From the NCBI RefSeq assembly GCF_000718095.1, contig NZ_JOEI01000013.1, forward strand, positions 215,342 to 279,341: 64,000 nucleotides of DNA, written 5' to 3'. The translations under genes and the position numbers were made by a program. Positions 9,310 through 17,090 of the stretch are shown here, one piece after another (position 1 is the stretch's first letter; the number at the start of each line of letters is the position of its first letter). A model generated the notes under the pieces. The model was not told the DNA's origin. It saw nothing but the letters and a program-made list of their open reading frames with translations, and ran no database searches. Origin of the DNA: Streptomyces scopuliridis RB72. GTDB taxonomy: Bacteria; Actinomycetota; Actinomycetes; Streptomycetales; Streptomycetaceae.

Positions 9310-10559
9310 GGGATCTCCATGGTGACCATGGTGGGACCGCCCGCTGGACTGCTGACGGCCAGGACGCCGTCGAATGTACCGAGCCGGCGTTCGAGCCCGC
9401 TCAGCCCCGAGCCGGTGCCGATCACCGCGCCCCCGCCGCCGTTGTCCGTGACGGCGATCCGCAGCATCCCTCCGGTGTGTGAGACATCGATCCACGCGCG
9501 GTCGGCGCCCGCGTGCTTGACCACATTGGTCAGCGCCTCGCTCACCGCGAAGTACGCGGCCGACTCGACCGGGGCGGGCGCGCGGCCCGTCAGCTCCACC
9601 TGCACCTCGATCTCCACGGGGAGCCGCAGCGCCAGCGCCTTGACGGCGTCCCCGAGACCGCGCTCGGCCAGTACGGGCGGATGGATGCCCCGTACGAGAT
9701 CGCGCAGCTCGGTGAGCGCCTCGGCGGAGGACTGCCGGGCCTTGCCGATCAGTGCCTTGGCCTTGGCCGGGTCCTTCTCGATGAGCGCCTCGACGGTGCC
9801 CAGATCCATGCCCACGGCGACCAGCCTGGCCTGCGCCCCGTCGTGCAGATCGCGCTCGATACGGCGCAGTTCGGCGGCCGACGTGTCCACGGCGTCGTGC
9901 CGGGACTCGGTGAGCCGCTCGATCCGCAGCGCCATCTCCTGGTCGGTGCCGGGCGCGAGCAGCGCCTTGGCCAGCAGGAAATGGCCGCGCAGCAGATCCG
10001 CGTTGTAGCGCACCCCGAGTCCGAACAGGACCGCGCCGAGGCCCGCCGCGGCGAGACCGGTCGCCTGGCTGTCGACGGGGACGAACGCGTACCAGTACCG
10101 GTCGTCGGTGAACACCCGCCACAGGCCCGCGGCGAGTACGAACCCCTCCACCGCGTAGAGGAGCAGGGCGCACGACAGGAGGGCGGTGATGAAGCCCGCC
10201 GTCATGTCGACCAGCAGCCACTGGAGATCACGCCAGGTCGCCGGGTCCTTCAGCATCAGGGAGCAGCGCTCCACCCGGCCGGTGACGCCGGTGCGGGCGT
10301 CCGCCGGGAAGGGGCGGTACGGGACCGGGATCCGTACGCCCGACCACCGCGCGGCCAGCAGCCGGCGCTGATTGGCATGCGCCCTGACCATCGTCAGTAC
10401 CGCGGGCGTGGTGAAGACCCCGAAGCCCAGCACGATGAAGACGAGGGAGAGCACCGACAGCACGAAAAGCGTGATCGACCCGGCGAGCGAGACGACGGAC
10501 AGCATCAGCCCCCGCCCGGCGGACACCAGCGGGCCCGGCCTCTTCGTACTGCTGTCCAT
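9294..10559 (-). CDS. Sensor histidine kinase, NarL/DesK-type family
   Basis: The 421-residue kinase has a membrane sensor part with hydrophobic helices at roughly residues 18-55, 118-145 and 160-185. The dimerisation and phosphoacceptor helix carries RRIERDLHDGAQARLVAVGM, with His239 as the probable phosphate acceptor, and is followed by a GHKL ATPase domain with ALTNVVKHA and VTDNGGGG motifs. It would phosphorylate the response regulator encoded by the overlapping downstream gene. The sensor is of the short, loop-poor type often associated with membrane stress, but the signal cannot be deduced. ATG at 10559 follows a GGGGAGA ribosome site. Confidence 0.92.
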   Translation of the reverse strand: MDSSTKRPGPLVSAGRGLMLSVVSLAGSITLFVLSVLSLVFIVLGFGVFTTPAVLTMVRAHANQRRLLAARWSGVRIPVPYRPFPADARTGVTGRVERCSLMLKDPATWRDLQWLLVDMTAGFITALLSCALLLYAVEGFVLAAGLWRVFTDDRYWYAFVPVDSQATGLAAAGLGAVLFGLGVRYNADLLRGHFLLAKALLAPGTDQEMALRIERLTESRHDAVDTSAAELRRIERDLHDGAQARLVAVGMDLGTVEALIEKDPAKAKALIGKARQSSAEALTELRDLVRGIHPPVLAERGLGDAVKALALRLPVEIEVQVELTGRAPAPVESAAYFAVSEALTNVVKHAGADRAWIDVSHTGGMLRIAVTDNGGGGAVIGTGSGLSGLERRLGTFDGVLAVSSPAGGPTMVTMEIPCELS

Positions 10560-10753
10560 GGCGTTCGTCTCCCCTTCGCGGCCGGACGGCCCGACGGCCC
10601 CCCGGCGGTCCGACCCCCGGACCTGGCATCAGTCTGACCGGCACGGTCCGGCGGCGGCAGCCGGTCGGCCCCCGGACCGGGGTGGTGCTGGATACACCCC
10701 GGGACGGTGCGATGGGCATCCGGTATCCGGCGTCGGGCGTCGGGCGTCGGGCA

Positions 10754-10776
10754 TTGTCAGTGGTGCCTGGCACGAT
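10754..10776 (+). promoter_or_regulatory. RecA-NDp/PafBC-like promoter
   Basis: The site reads TTGTCAGTGGT, six bases, then CACGAT. The first block matches the actinobacterial DNA-damage promoter consensus TTGTCAGTGGC at ten of eleven positions and the spacing is exact. The -10 block is weaker (consensus TAGggT). It lies 46 bases upstream of the DUF4259 gene. Confidence 0.55.
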
Positions 10777-10822
10777 CGTCGCAGCGGGATGAACGGGATG
10801 TGGAACGACCAGGGGGCAGACC

Positions 10823-11281
10823 ATGGGTACGTGGGACACCGGCCACTTCGACAACGACGCCGCGGTGGACTTCTCCGCCGACCTGGACGAAGTGACCGTC
10901 GAGCGGCGGACGGAGATCGTACGGGCGGCGCTGCTGCGCGCGGTCGGCGGGGACGGCGGGGACGGCGGGGACGCCACCGGAGGCCCGCTGGACGGTGAGG
11001 TGGGGGCGGCCGCCGTGGCCGCGGCGGCGCTGGTCGCCGCGCAGTGCCCCGGCGGACCGCCCGTGGAGTCGGTGTACGGCCCGGAGGAGCCGCTGCCCCG
11101 GCTTCCCGAGGAGCTGAGGGAGCTCGCGCTTCTGGCCCTGGACCGGGTGAGCCTGGCGGGGTCCGAGGTGCGCGACCGCTGGGTCAAGGCGGACGGCGAG
11201 AACGGCGCGTGGCACCACGGAATGGCCGAGCTGCGCGCGGCGCTGACGGCGGCGATAACGGGTCCGGGGGGCAGTGACTGA
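10823..11281 (+). CDS. DUF4259 domain protein
   Basis: The 152-residue protein starts MGTWDTGHFDNDAAVDF, the diagnostic beginning of DUF4259 proteins, and continues with helical segments, a Gly/Asp-rich loop (GGDGGDGGDATGG) and VRDRWVKADGENGAWHHGMAEL near the end. The family is common in Streptomyces and has no assigned function; related domains occur near toxin-immunity genes. The start ATG at 10823 has a GGGGG sequence about eight bases upstream. A DNA-damage-like promoter motif lies at 10754-10776. Confidence 0.88.
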   Translation: MGTWDTGHFDNDAAVDFSADLDEVTVERRTEIVRAALLRAVGGDGGDGGDATGGPLDGEVGAAAVAAAALVAAQCPGGPPVESVYGPEEPLPRLPEELRELALLALDRVSLAGSEVRDRWVKADGENGAWHHGMAELRAALTAAITGPGGSD

Positions 11282-11360
11282 TCCGGAAACTCACGGAGTC
11301 AGCGAGCCGGGTCGACTCGCCCCGGGCCAACTGCCGTACCACTGCCGGCCGGGCAGCCCG

Positions 11361-11792
11361 TCAGACTCGGGCGATGAACTTGACCTCGACCAGAAGCTCG
11401 CGGAAGGCGAGCCGAGGGGTGCCGATCATGGTGCTCGCCACCTGAGGGTCCGGCCGGCCGTAGGCTTCCTTGCGCACCGGCCCGGCCGCGGCGTCGGCCG
11501 CATCGACATCGACGGCGTAGATGACTTCCTCGACGACATCGTCCAGCGATGCGCCGAAACGCTGGAGCAACTCCGCCGCGTTGGCATAGCACTGGCGCAG
11601 CTGCTCGCCCGTGTTGGCGAAATCGGTGACCAGTCCGGCATCATTGACCGGAGCGGGGGCAACGAGTTCCGTCCCGTTGTGTGCCACCTGGCCGGAGAGG
11701 TAGATGGTATCGCCGCGCTTGACCGCTTGGACGTATCCGTAACTTTCTTCCCAGGGGACTCCGAAGCTTTCGACCTGATGTGCGTTGCTCAT
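11361..11792 (-). CDS. RidA family protein (enamine/imine deaminase-like)
   Basis: The 143-residue protein has the YjgF/YER057c/UK114 fold signs: GDTIYLSGQVAHNG near residues 27-40, a central EQLRQCYANAAELLQRFGAS helix and a C-terminal LAFRELLVEVKFIARV strand. Family members hydrolyse reactive enamine or imine intermediates in the cytosol. The usual catalytic Arg lies near residue 105 in the family; here the equivalent region is ...GRPDPQVASTMIGTPRLAF..., which places it among RidA-like paralogues of less certain activity. ATG at 11792 is preferred over an in-frame TTG 33 bases upstream. It is divergent from the GlxA/AraC-type regulator, which may control it. Confidence 0.85.
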   Translation of the reverse strand: MSNAHQVESFGVPWEESYGYVQAVKRGDTIYLSGQVAHNGTELVAPAPVNDAGLVTDFANTGEQLRQCYANAAELLQRFGASLDDVVEEVIYAVDVDAADAAAGPVRKEAYGRPDPQVASTMIGTPRLAFRELLVEVKFIARV

Positions 11793-11955
11793 GGTGTTCC
11801 GATCGTCCAAAGTGCGTTCCGTCAAGACCGCTCAGACGATAGGGGAGCCAGGTCGGGGGGAACCAGAGGTGGTTGTGCCACTTGCAGCAAGGATCGTGCC
11901 AGAACCGGGCACCACGGGAGACAAGGGAGCGTCATTGCGATCCAGAGATGGCGAG

Positions 11956-12966
11956 ATGGTTGTCGCGATACTCGCGGTGCCGCGCGTATACGCGCTGGAC
12001 GTCAGCATTCCGGCGCATGTGTTTGGTCAGCATCCGGGTTATCGAGTCTTTGTGTGCGGGAATCACGATCTCGACCCGGCCGCCGATTCGAGCGACGAAT
12101 CGTCGCACGTCGATGTGGCAGCGGACATCAGGCCGACGCACTCGCTCTCCGATGTGGAGGACGCCGATATTGTCGTGGTTCCGGGCTACGCAGATCCGCA
12201 TCTCCCCGTACCGGAGGATTATCTGAAGGCGCTGCGGATCGCCGTCGAGCGGGGTGCCCGTGTCGTCGCCATCTGCACAGGTGTATTCGCGCTCGCGGCC
12301 GGCGGAATACTGAACGGAAAGGCGGCGACGACACATTGGCGCCATACGGAGCAGCTTCGGGTGATGTATCCCGGAGTCGACGTCGTCGAGAATCGACTGT
12401 TCGTCGAGGACGGGGCAATTCTTACAGCCGCGGGCGGGGGCGCGGGGATTGACGCATGTCTCCATGTCGTCCAGACGGATTTCGGGACCACTGTCGCGGA
12501 CGGCGTGGCGAAGGATGTCGTCTTCTCTTCTGTCCGTGGTGCGAACGAGCCACAGCACATGGACGTGCTCACCCCTCCTCGCGACAGTCTGCGTGCGACG
12601 CGGGAGTGGGTGATCGAGAACATGGGGTCGTCGATCACCGTGCAGCGGATGGCGGACCACAGTCTGCTTTCGCGGCGAACCTTCATTCGCCGTTTCGCGC
12701 GTGAGACAGGAATGCCTCCCATGCAGTGGGTCGCGCTGCAGAGGATTCTCGGTGCGCGCCGGCTCCTTGAGGCCTCCGACTGGTCTGTCGAGAGGATCGC
12801 CGGAGCGACGGGTTTCGGCACGGCCGCGAATTTCCGGACGATCTTCCGAAGAGAGGTGGGAGTGACGCCGACCGCCTACCGGAAACTCCATGGACCGACG
12901 ACGAGTCTCACCGGCTCACGCCATGCCCCCGGTTCGCGGGGTCAGGGCCGCACAGCCAGCCGTTGA
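11956..12966 (+). CDS. GlxA/AraC family transcriptional regulator
   Basis: The 336-residue protein has an N-terminal DJ-1/PfpI-like domain (VVAILAVPRVYALDVSIPAHVF ... VVAICTGVFALAAGGILNG, with the nucleophile-elbow Cys in ICTG) and a C-terminal double helix-turn-helix of the AraC type from about residue 215 (TVQRMADHSLLSRRTFIRRF and IAGATGFGTAANFRTIFRRE). These proteins respond to small metabolites and often control catabolic genes. The ATG at 11956 gives the normal family length; an in-frame GTG about 90 bases upstream would add an unusual Pro-rich extension. The adjacent divergent RidA-like gene is a likely target. Confidence 0.9.
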   Translation: MVVAILAVPRVYALDVSIPAHVFGQHPGYRVFVCGNHDLDPAADSSDESSHVDVAADIRPTHSLSDVEDADIVVVPGYADPHLPVPEDYLKALRIAVERGARVVAICTGVFALAAGGILNGKAATTHWRHTEQLRVMYPGVDVVENRLFVEDGAILTAAGGGAGIDACLHVVQTDFGTTVADGVAKDVVFSSVRGANEPQHMDVLTPPRDSLRATREWVIENMGSSITVQRMADHSLLSRRTFIRRFARETGMPPMQWVALQRILGARRLLEASDWSVERIAGATGFGTAANFRTIFRREVGVTPTAYRKLHGPTTSLTGSRHAPGSRGQGRTASR

Positions 12967-13096
12967 TGGCGAAGCGGCTGTCCGCGTGCTGCTTGCTGGG
13001 GCAGTTGACCGGCCGTACCTCATGCCAGGCGGTGACCCGGAAGAACACGATGCTGTCGTGCTCGGGCTCCTGGTTGAAGCCGAAGGCGGATTGCCA
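12908..13096 (-). pseudogene. 2OG-Fe(II) oxygenase, C-terminal fragment
   Basis: Sixty-two residues in one frame end at a TGA at 12908-12910 and read SIVFFRVTAWHEVRPV followed by RFAINGWLCG. This is the end of the double-stranded beta-helix of prolyl-4-hydroxylase-like oxygenases: the last metal ligand His in WHEV and the 2-oxoglutarate-binding Arg in RFAINGW are present. Nothing upstream in this frame belongs to such an enzyme; the reading joins abruptly to an epimerase fragment in another frame. It also overlaps the 3' end of the AraC-type gene by 59 bases. This is a gene remnant. Confidence 0.55.
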
Positions 13097-13443
13097 GTCC
13101 AGCGCAGTTCGGCGCCGGACCCGGTGACCCGTACGCAGGCGTCGAGCAGTTCACCCATGCTGGTGTGCCCGGCCGGGCTCACCAGGTTGTACGGGCCGCC
13201 CAGCCCGTCCCGTACGGCGTACAGCGTCCATTCGGCGAGGTCACGCGCGTCGATGTACTGCAAGGGGTTGTCGCGCGGCCCCGGCGCCAGTACGGGGCCG
13301 CCCCGGGCGATCCGCCCCAGCCACCACGGCAGCCGGCCGATGTTCTCCCCGGGCCCGAGGATCAGCCCGGCACGCACCAGCAGCGCCCGGTCGCCGAAGA
13401 CCGCCTCGGCGGCCAGCTCGCCGCCGCGCTTGTCCTGCGGGTA
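13096..13443 (-). pseudogene. NAD-dependent epimerase/dehydratase, internal fragment
   Basis: About 116 residues read YPQDKRGGELAAEAVFG, then RAGLILGPGENIGRLPWWLG, then DNPLQYIDARDLAEWTLYAV and GPYNLVSPAGHTSMGELLD, ending at ELRWT. This is the middle of an extended short-chain dehydrogenase, with the Lys of the active-site Y-x3-K retained in a YPQDK context. The N-terminal Rossmann part is absent and the reading frame shifts just upstream of YPQDK. The C-terminus is replaced by the oxygenase fragment. The genes on both sides are intact, so decay is local. Confidence 0.65.
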
Positions 13444-13618
13444 CGCGGTACATCTCCAGCCGCTCGGTGTACGCGAACCCCGCCCCGGCCGGGCTCCCGG
13501 AGGACGGCCCGCTGGTGGAGGGCACGTCCGCGACGGCCGGGCCGAATTCGCTGCCGGAAGAATCACGGAACCCAGGGATCTGCCGTACGCGCCGTGCGGA
13601 TGGCAGCATGTGGCCACC

Positions 13619-14332
13619 ATGACAGACGCCACGTCACCGATACGCGCCCTGCGGGCCGCCGCCTTCGCGGCGGTATGTGTGACGTTGGCGGCGGTGGGGC
13701 ATTCGTTCACATCCGGGCATGAGATCCCGCTCGGCGCGCTGTGGACGGCGTTCGGGGTGACCGCGGGCGTGGCCTGGCTCGCGGGCGGCCGGCGGCGCGG
13801 GTTCCGCTCGATCGGGGCCGGGCTGCTCACCGTCCAGGGCGGACTGCATCTGATCTTCGCCGGAGCGCTGCCGTTCGCCGGGGCCGAGGCACCGAGTCAC
13901 CTGCCTCATGGCGCTGCCACCGGCACCGGTACGGGCATGGACATGAGGGAGGGCTCCGGGGCCGCCATTCTCCCCGTCGACGCCGCTGTCCCCTTCGGCC
14001 TGGACGGCACGGCGGGGATGCTCGCCGCCCATCTCCTCGCCGCGGCCGTCTGCGCGCTCTGGCTGGCCCGGGGCGAGGCCGCGCTCTTCCGGCTCGCGAG
14101 CGCCCTCGGCGTCCTGGCCTTCTCCCCGCTCCGGCTGCTGCTGACCGCGGCCCGGCCGCCCCTCGCGCCACGTCCGACAGGAACGATACGACGCGCTCCC
14201 GCGGCGCACCGCTTCCGTGGCGTCGTGCTCGCGCACACCCTGTCGCGGCGGGGCCCGCCCGCGCGCCGTACCTCTCGCGCGACGGCCCCGGCAACGGCCC
14301 TCATCACCACTGTCCGAACTGTCCGAGCTTAG
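13619..14332 (+). CDS. Membrane protein preceding a PepSY gene
   Basis: The 237-residue protein has four or more hydrophobic segments (about residues 9-27, 37-53, 62-82 and 121-150). Between the third and fourth is a His/Met-containing loop (SHLPHG, then TGMDMREG). The tail is Arg/Pro-rich and probably cytoplasmic. No named family is recognised. It ends 83 bases before the PepSY gene on the same strand, and both have Met/His-rich external loops. A shared role in copper handling at the membrane is likely but inferred. ATG at 13619 is preceded by a rather poor ribosome site. Confidence 0.65.
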   Translation: MTDATSPIRALRAAAFAAVCVTLAAVGHSFTSGHEIPLGALWTAFGVTAGVAWLAGGRRRGFRSIGAGLLTVQGGLHLIFAGALPFAGAEAPSHLPHGAATGTGTGMDMREGSGAAILPVDAAVPFGLDGTAGMLAAHLLAAAVCALWLARGEAALFRLASALGVLAFSPLRLLLTAARPPLAPRPTGTIRRAPAAHRFRGVVLAHTLSRRGPPARRTSRATAPATALITTVRTVRA

Positions 14333-14415
14333 GTAAACAGGCAGACAGGCGGACAGGCAGGCAGGGCGGACCCGGGGTCCGCTTCCCCCTGCCCACGCCA
14401 ACACCTAGGACAGCC

Positions 14416-15897
14416 ATGGCCATTGACGACCCCGTACAGGGGCCCGAGACCGACGTCCCGCCGACCGCCCCGGCCGGCTCCGGCACCCCCTCCCTCTGGA
14501 GTTCCCTGCGCCCCCTCGTGCTGCGGCTCCACTTCTACGCGGGCCTGCTCATCGCCCCGCTGCTGCTGATCGCCGCCACCAGCGGATTCCTCTACGCGCT
14601 CTCCTTCCAGGCGGAGAAGGTCCTCTACCGCCACGAGCTGCGGGTCCCGGTCGGCGACCGTACCCTCCCGCTCTCCGAACAGCTCGACGCCGCCCGTGCC
14701 GCCCGCCCGGACGGCACGGTCACCTCCGTAAGCCCGTCGTCCGAGGACGGCGCGACCACCCGCGTCCTGATGAGCACGCCCGACGCAGAGGAGAGCAAGT
14801 CCCTCGCCGTCTTCGTCGATCCGTACACCGCGGAGGTACGGGGAGAGCTGACCAGCTACGGCAGTTCGGGCGCCCTCCCGCTGCGCGCCTGGATATCCGA
14901 GCTGCATCGCCATCTGCTGCTCGGCGAGCCGGGGCGCGTCTACAGCGAACTCGCCGCCAGCTGGCTGTGGGTGGTGGCCCTCGGCGGCGTACTGCTCTGG
15001 ATCGGGCGCAAGCGCGCCTCGAAGCGCGCGCTGCTCACCCCCGAGCGCGGAGCCACCGGCCGGCGCAGAACGCTCTCCCTGCACGGCTCACTCGGGTTGT
15101 GGGCCGTGACCGGGCTGGTGCTGCTCTCCGCCACGGGGCTGACCTGGTCGAAGTACGCGGGCGAGAACATCGGCTCGATCCAGGACCAGCTGGGCGGCGC
15201 CACTCCCGCGGTCTCCGCCGCGCTCGAAGGGGGCACCGGCGGAGCGGGCGGCGGCGCCCACGAGGGACATGAGGGCCACGAGTCGATGCCCGGTATGGAG
15301 AACATGCCCGGTATGGAGAACATGCCGGGGATGGAGGGCATGGCAGGCGGGGACGTCGGTATCGATCTGGCGGTCGTCGCCGCCCGTCAGGCTGGTCTCG
15401 ACGGACCGGTCTCGGTGACCCTGCCGACGGAGGGCACCGGCTATGTGGTCGCGCAGACCGACAAGCAGTTCCCGGTACGGCTCGACTCGGTCGCCATCGA
15501 TCCCGCCAACGGCATGGTCATGGACGAACTGCGGTTCGCCGACTACCCGTTGCTCGCCAAGCTCACCCGCTTCGGCATCGACGCCCATATGGGCCTCTTC
15601 CTCGGGGTCACCAACCAACTGGCCCTCGCGGCGCTCGCCCTCTCGCTGATTCTGATCATCTGCTGGGGCTACCGGATGTGGTGGCTGCGCAGACCCACCA
15701 AGGAGCGGAAGCTGAGCGCGGGCAGGGCGATACCGCGCGGCGCCTGGCGCAAGGTGCCACTGACCGCTCTGCTGCCGCTTGCGGCGGCCGTGGCGCTGAT
15801 CGGCTGGTTCCTGCCGCTGCTGGGCATCAGCCTGCTGGTCTTCCTCGTACTGGACGGCCTGCTCGCCCTGCGGGCCCGCGTTCGCGCCCGTACCTGA
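14416..15897 (+). CDS. PepSY-associated membrane protein with Met-rich metal loop
   Basis: The 493-residue protein has the PepSY_TM arrangement: a first helix at about residues 36-60 (LHFYAGLLIAPLLLIAATSG), an external PepSY region, two central helices, a long external loop and helices near the C-terminus. The loop at about residues 285-312 is HEGHEGHE followed by three MPGMENM-type repeats. That is a Met/His cluster typical of copper-binding segments. Proteins of this group are found with copper export or iron-chelate reduction systems. It follows a second membrane protein and is followed by a strong terminator, so the two form a short operon. Confidence 0.85.
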   Translation: MAIDDPVQGPETDVPPTAPAGSGTPSLWSSLRPLVLRLHFYAGLLIAPLLLIAATSGFLYALSFQAEKVLYRHELRVPVGDRTLPLSEQLDAARAARPDGTVTSVSPSSEDGATTRVLMSTPDAEESKSLAVFVDPYTAEVRGELTSYGSSGALPLRAWISELHRHLLLGEPGRVYSELAASWLWVVALGGVLLWIGRKRASKRALLTPERGATGRRRTLSLHGSLGLWAVTGLVLLSATGLTWSKYAGENIGSIQDQLGGATPAVSAALEGGTGGAGGGAHEGHEGHESMPGMENMPGMENMPGMEGMAGGDVGIDLAVVAARQAGLDGPVSVTLPTEGTGYVVAQTDKQFPVRLDSVAIDPANGMVMDELRFADYPLLAKLTRFGIDAHMGLFLGVTNQLALAALALSLILIICWGYRMWWLRRPTKERKLSAGRAIPRGAWRKVPLTALLPLAAAVALIGWFLPLLGISLLVFLVLDGLLALRARVRART

Positions 15898-15911
15898 CTG
15901 GATCGAAAATC

Positions 15912-15945
15912 GCGGAGGCCCTGCCGACACCGGCGGGGCCTCCGC
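15912..15945. terminator. Hairpin terminator between convergent genes
   Basis: A GC-rich stem (15912-15921 with 15936-15945) lies between the PepSY gene and the convergent winged-helix regulator and can serve both. Confidence 0.7.
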
Positions 15946-15955
15946 CTCGCCCCTC

Positions 15956-16675
15956 TCAGGGCGTGTACTTGTACCCGACCCGCCGTACCGTCTGGATGCT
16001 GTGGCGGTGGGCGGCCCCCAGCTTGCGGCGCAGCCGGGCCACATGGACATCGACGGTGCGTCCGTCGCCCACATGCCCGTAACCCCAGACCGTGGTCACC
16101 AACTGGTCGCGGGTGTGCACCCGGTGGGGATGGGCCACCAGATGCGCGAGCAGCTCGAATTCGAGATACGTGAGATCCAGCTGATGTCCGTCCACGACGG
16201 CGGTCCGCTGGACGCTGTCGATCGACACAGGGCCGCTGTCGGCGCCCCGTGCCCCGGATCCGGCGCCGTCGGTGCCCGCGCCGGCGCCGCTGCCCGCGGT
16301 CTCCGCGGTGGCGAGGGACGGTGCCGAGGCCGCCGCCAGCACCGCCGCGTGCTGATCGGCCGGTACGAGGACGAGATAGCCGACCATCGGCGGCTGTCCC
16401 GGCAGCGAGGGCAGGGTGTGCTGGGGCGCGGGCAGCCAGGTCGCGCCGGGCGGCAGGAAGTCCACGACCTGTCCGGCGGTGACCCCCGCCGGGAGAGCCG
16501 GGAGCGTCACGGGAGCCGGGCGGGCGACCGGGGCGGTCTCGTCACGGTCGACGGCCCGGAGCCGGTGCCGGCCCGGCGCGGGCCGCTTCTGGTTCAGTGC
16601 GGCTGCGGTCGCGGTCGCGCTCGCGGTGGCGGTCGCCGACGCGGACGCGGAGGAGAAAGGGCGGGGATTCGCCAT
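15956..16675 (-). CDS. Winged-helix regulator of OmpR type without a receiver domain
   Basis: The 239-residue protein ends with a clear OmpR/PhoB DNA-binding domain (about residues 150-239): LDLTYLEFELLAHLVAHPHRVH, then TVWGYGHVGDGRTVDVHVARLRRKL and a final RRVGYKYTP. The N-terminal 145 residues do not form a normal receiver: there is no phosphorylatable Asp motif. Instead there is an Ala/Thr-rich start, a Pro-rich middle and one possible beta-alpha segment (MVGYLVLVPADQHAAVLAAA). It is therefore likely controlled by something other than phosphorylation. A possible Cys-containing leader ORF lies 92 bases upstream at 16768-16887. Confidence 0.85.
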   Translation of the reverse strand: MANPRPFSSASASATATASATATAAALNQKRPAPGRHRLRAVDRDETAPVARPAPVTLPALPAGVTAGQVVDFLPPGATWLPAPQHTLPSLPGQPPMVGYLVLVPADQHAAVLAAASAPSLATAETAGSGAGAGTDGAGSGARGADSGPVSIDSVQRTAVVDGHQLDLTYLEFELLAHLVAHPHRVHTRDQLVTTVWGYGHVGDGRTVDVHVARLRRKLGAAHRHSIQTVRRVGYKYTP

Positions 16676-16767
16676 GGGAGGTCAGCTCTTTCGCGCGGAG
16701 GAGTCGTCGAATCGACGGACGGACGGGGACGTACGTCATGCGCGGCGGCCGAAGGCCGAAAAAGGCT

Positions 16768-16887
16768 TTAGAGGGCCGACGCGTTCCTCGCGCGGCAACA
16801 CACCCGGTCGAAGTCGTGATGCTGCCGGGACGGCCAGAACGGCTCAAGGTCGGAACGACCTGTCGCGGGGTGCTGGAAGCTGGCCAT
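16768..16887 (-). CDS. Possible leader peptide with Cys-Cys-Arg
   Basis: A 39-codon frame reads MASFQHPATGRSDLEPFWPS and ends with HHDFDRVCCRARNASAL. The H-x-D-x-x-RV-x-C-R pattern near the end resembles the short leader peptides found upstream of sulfur-assimilation genes in actinobacteria, which sense cysteine supply by ribosome stalling. The frame ends 92 bases upstream of the winged-helix regulator on the same strand. A small GGCC hairpin lies between them. The ribosome site is weak. No sulfur gene is adjacent, so this is a candidate only. Confidence 0.35.
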   Translation of the reverse strand: MASFQHPATGRSDLEPFWPSRQHHDFDRVCCRARNASAL

Positions 16888-17011
16888 GTCCCCATTGAAG
16901 CAGATACGGGTCGGGCGCAGCAGGCCCCTTTCGGCTGTCGATACGGCGCGGTCCCGTGACGGCCGACACAGTGCGCGGCGGGCCGACGCAGTGCGTGGCG
17001 GGGGGACGCGA

Positions 17012-17049
17012 CGAGGGGGGCGGCCGCCGTGTGGCGGCCGCCCCCCTCG
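17012..17049 (-). terminator. glnII terminator
   Basis: A perfect 17-base stem (17012-17028 with 17033-17049) with a GTGT loop starts about 40 bases after the glnII stop. The rest of the 16676-17090 gap holds only the possible leader ORF. Confidence 0.85.
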
Positions 17050-17090
17050 TGGAGTGCGGTGAGCTGAACCGAACCGATGGGTCGGACGGG

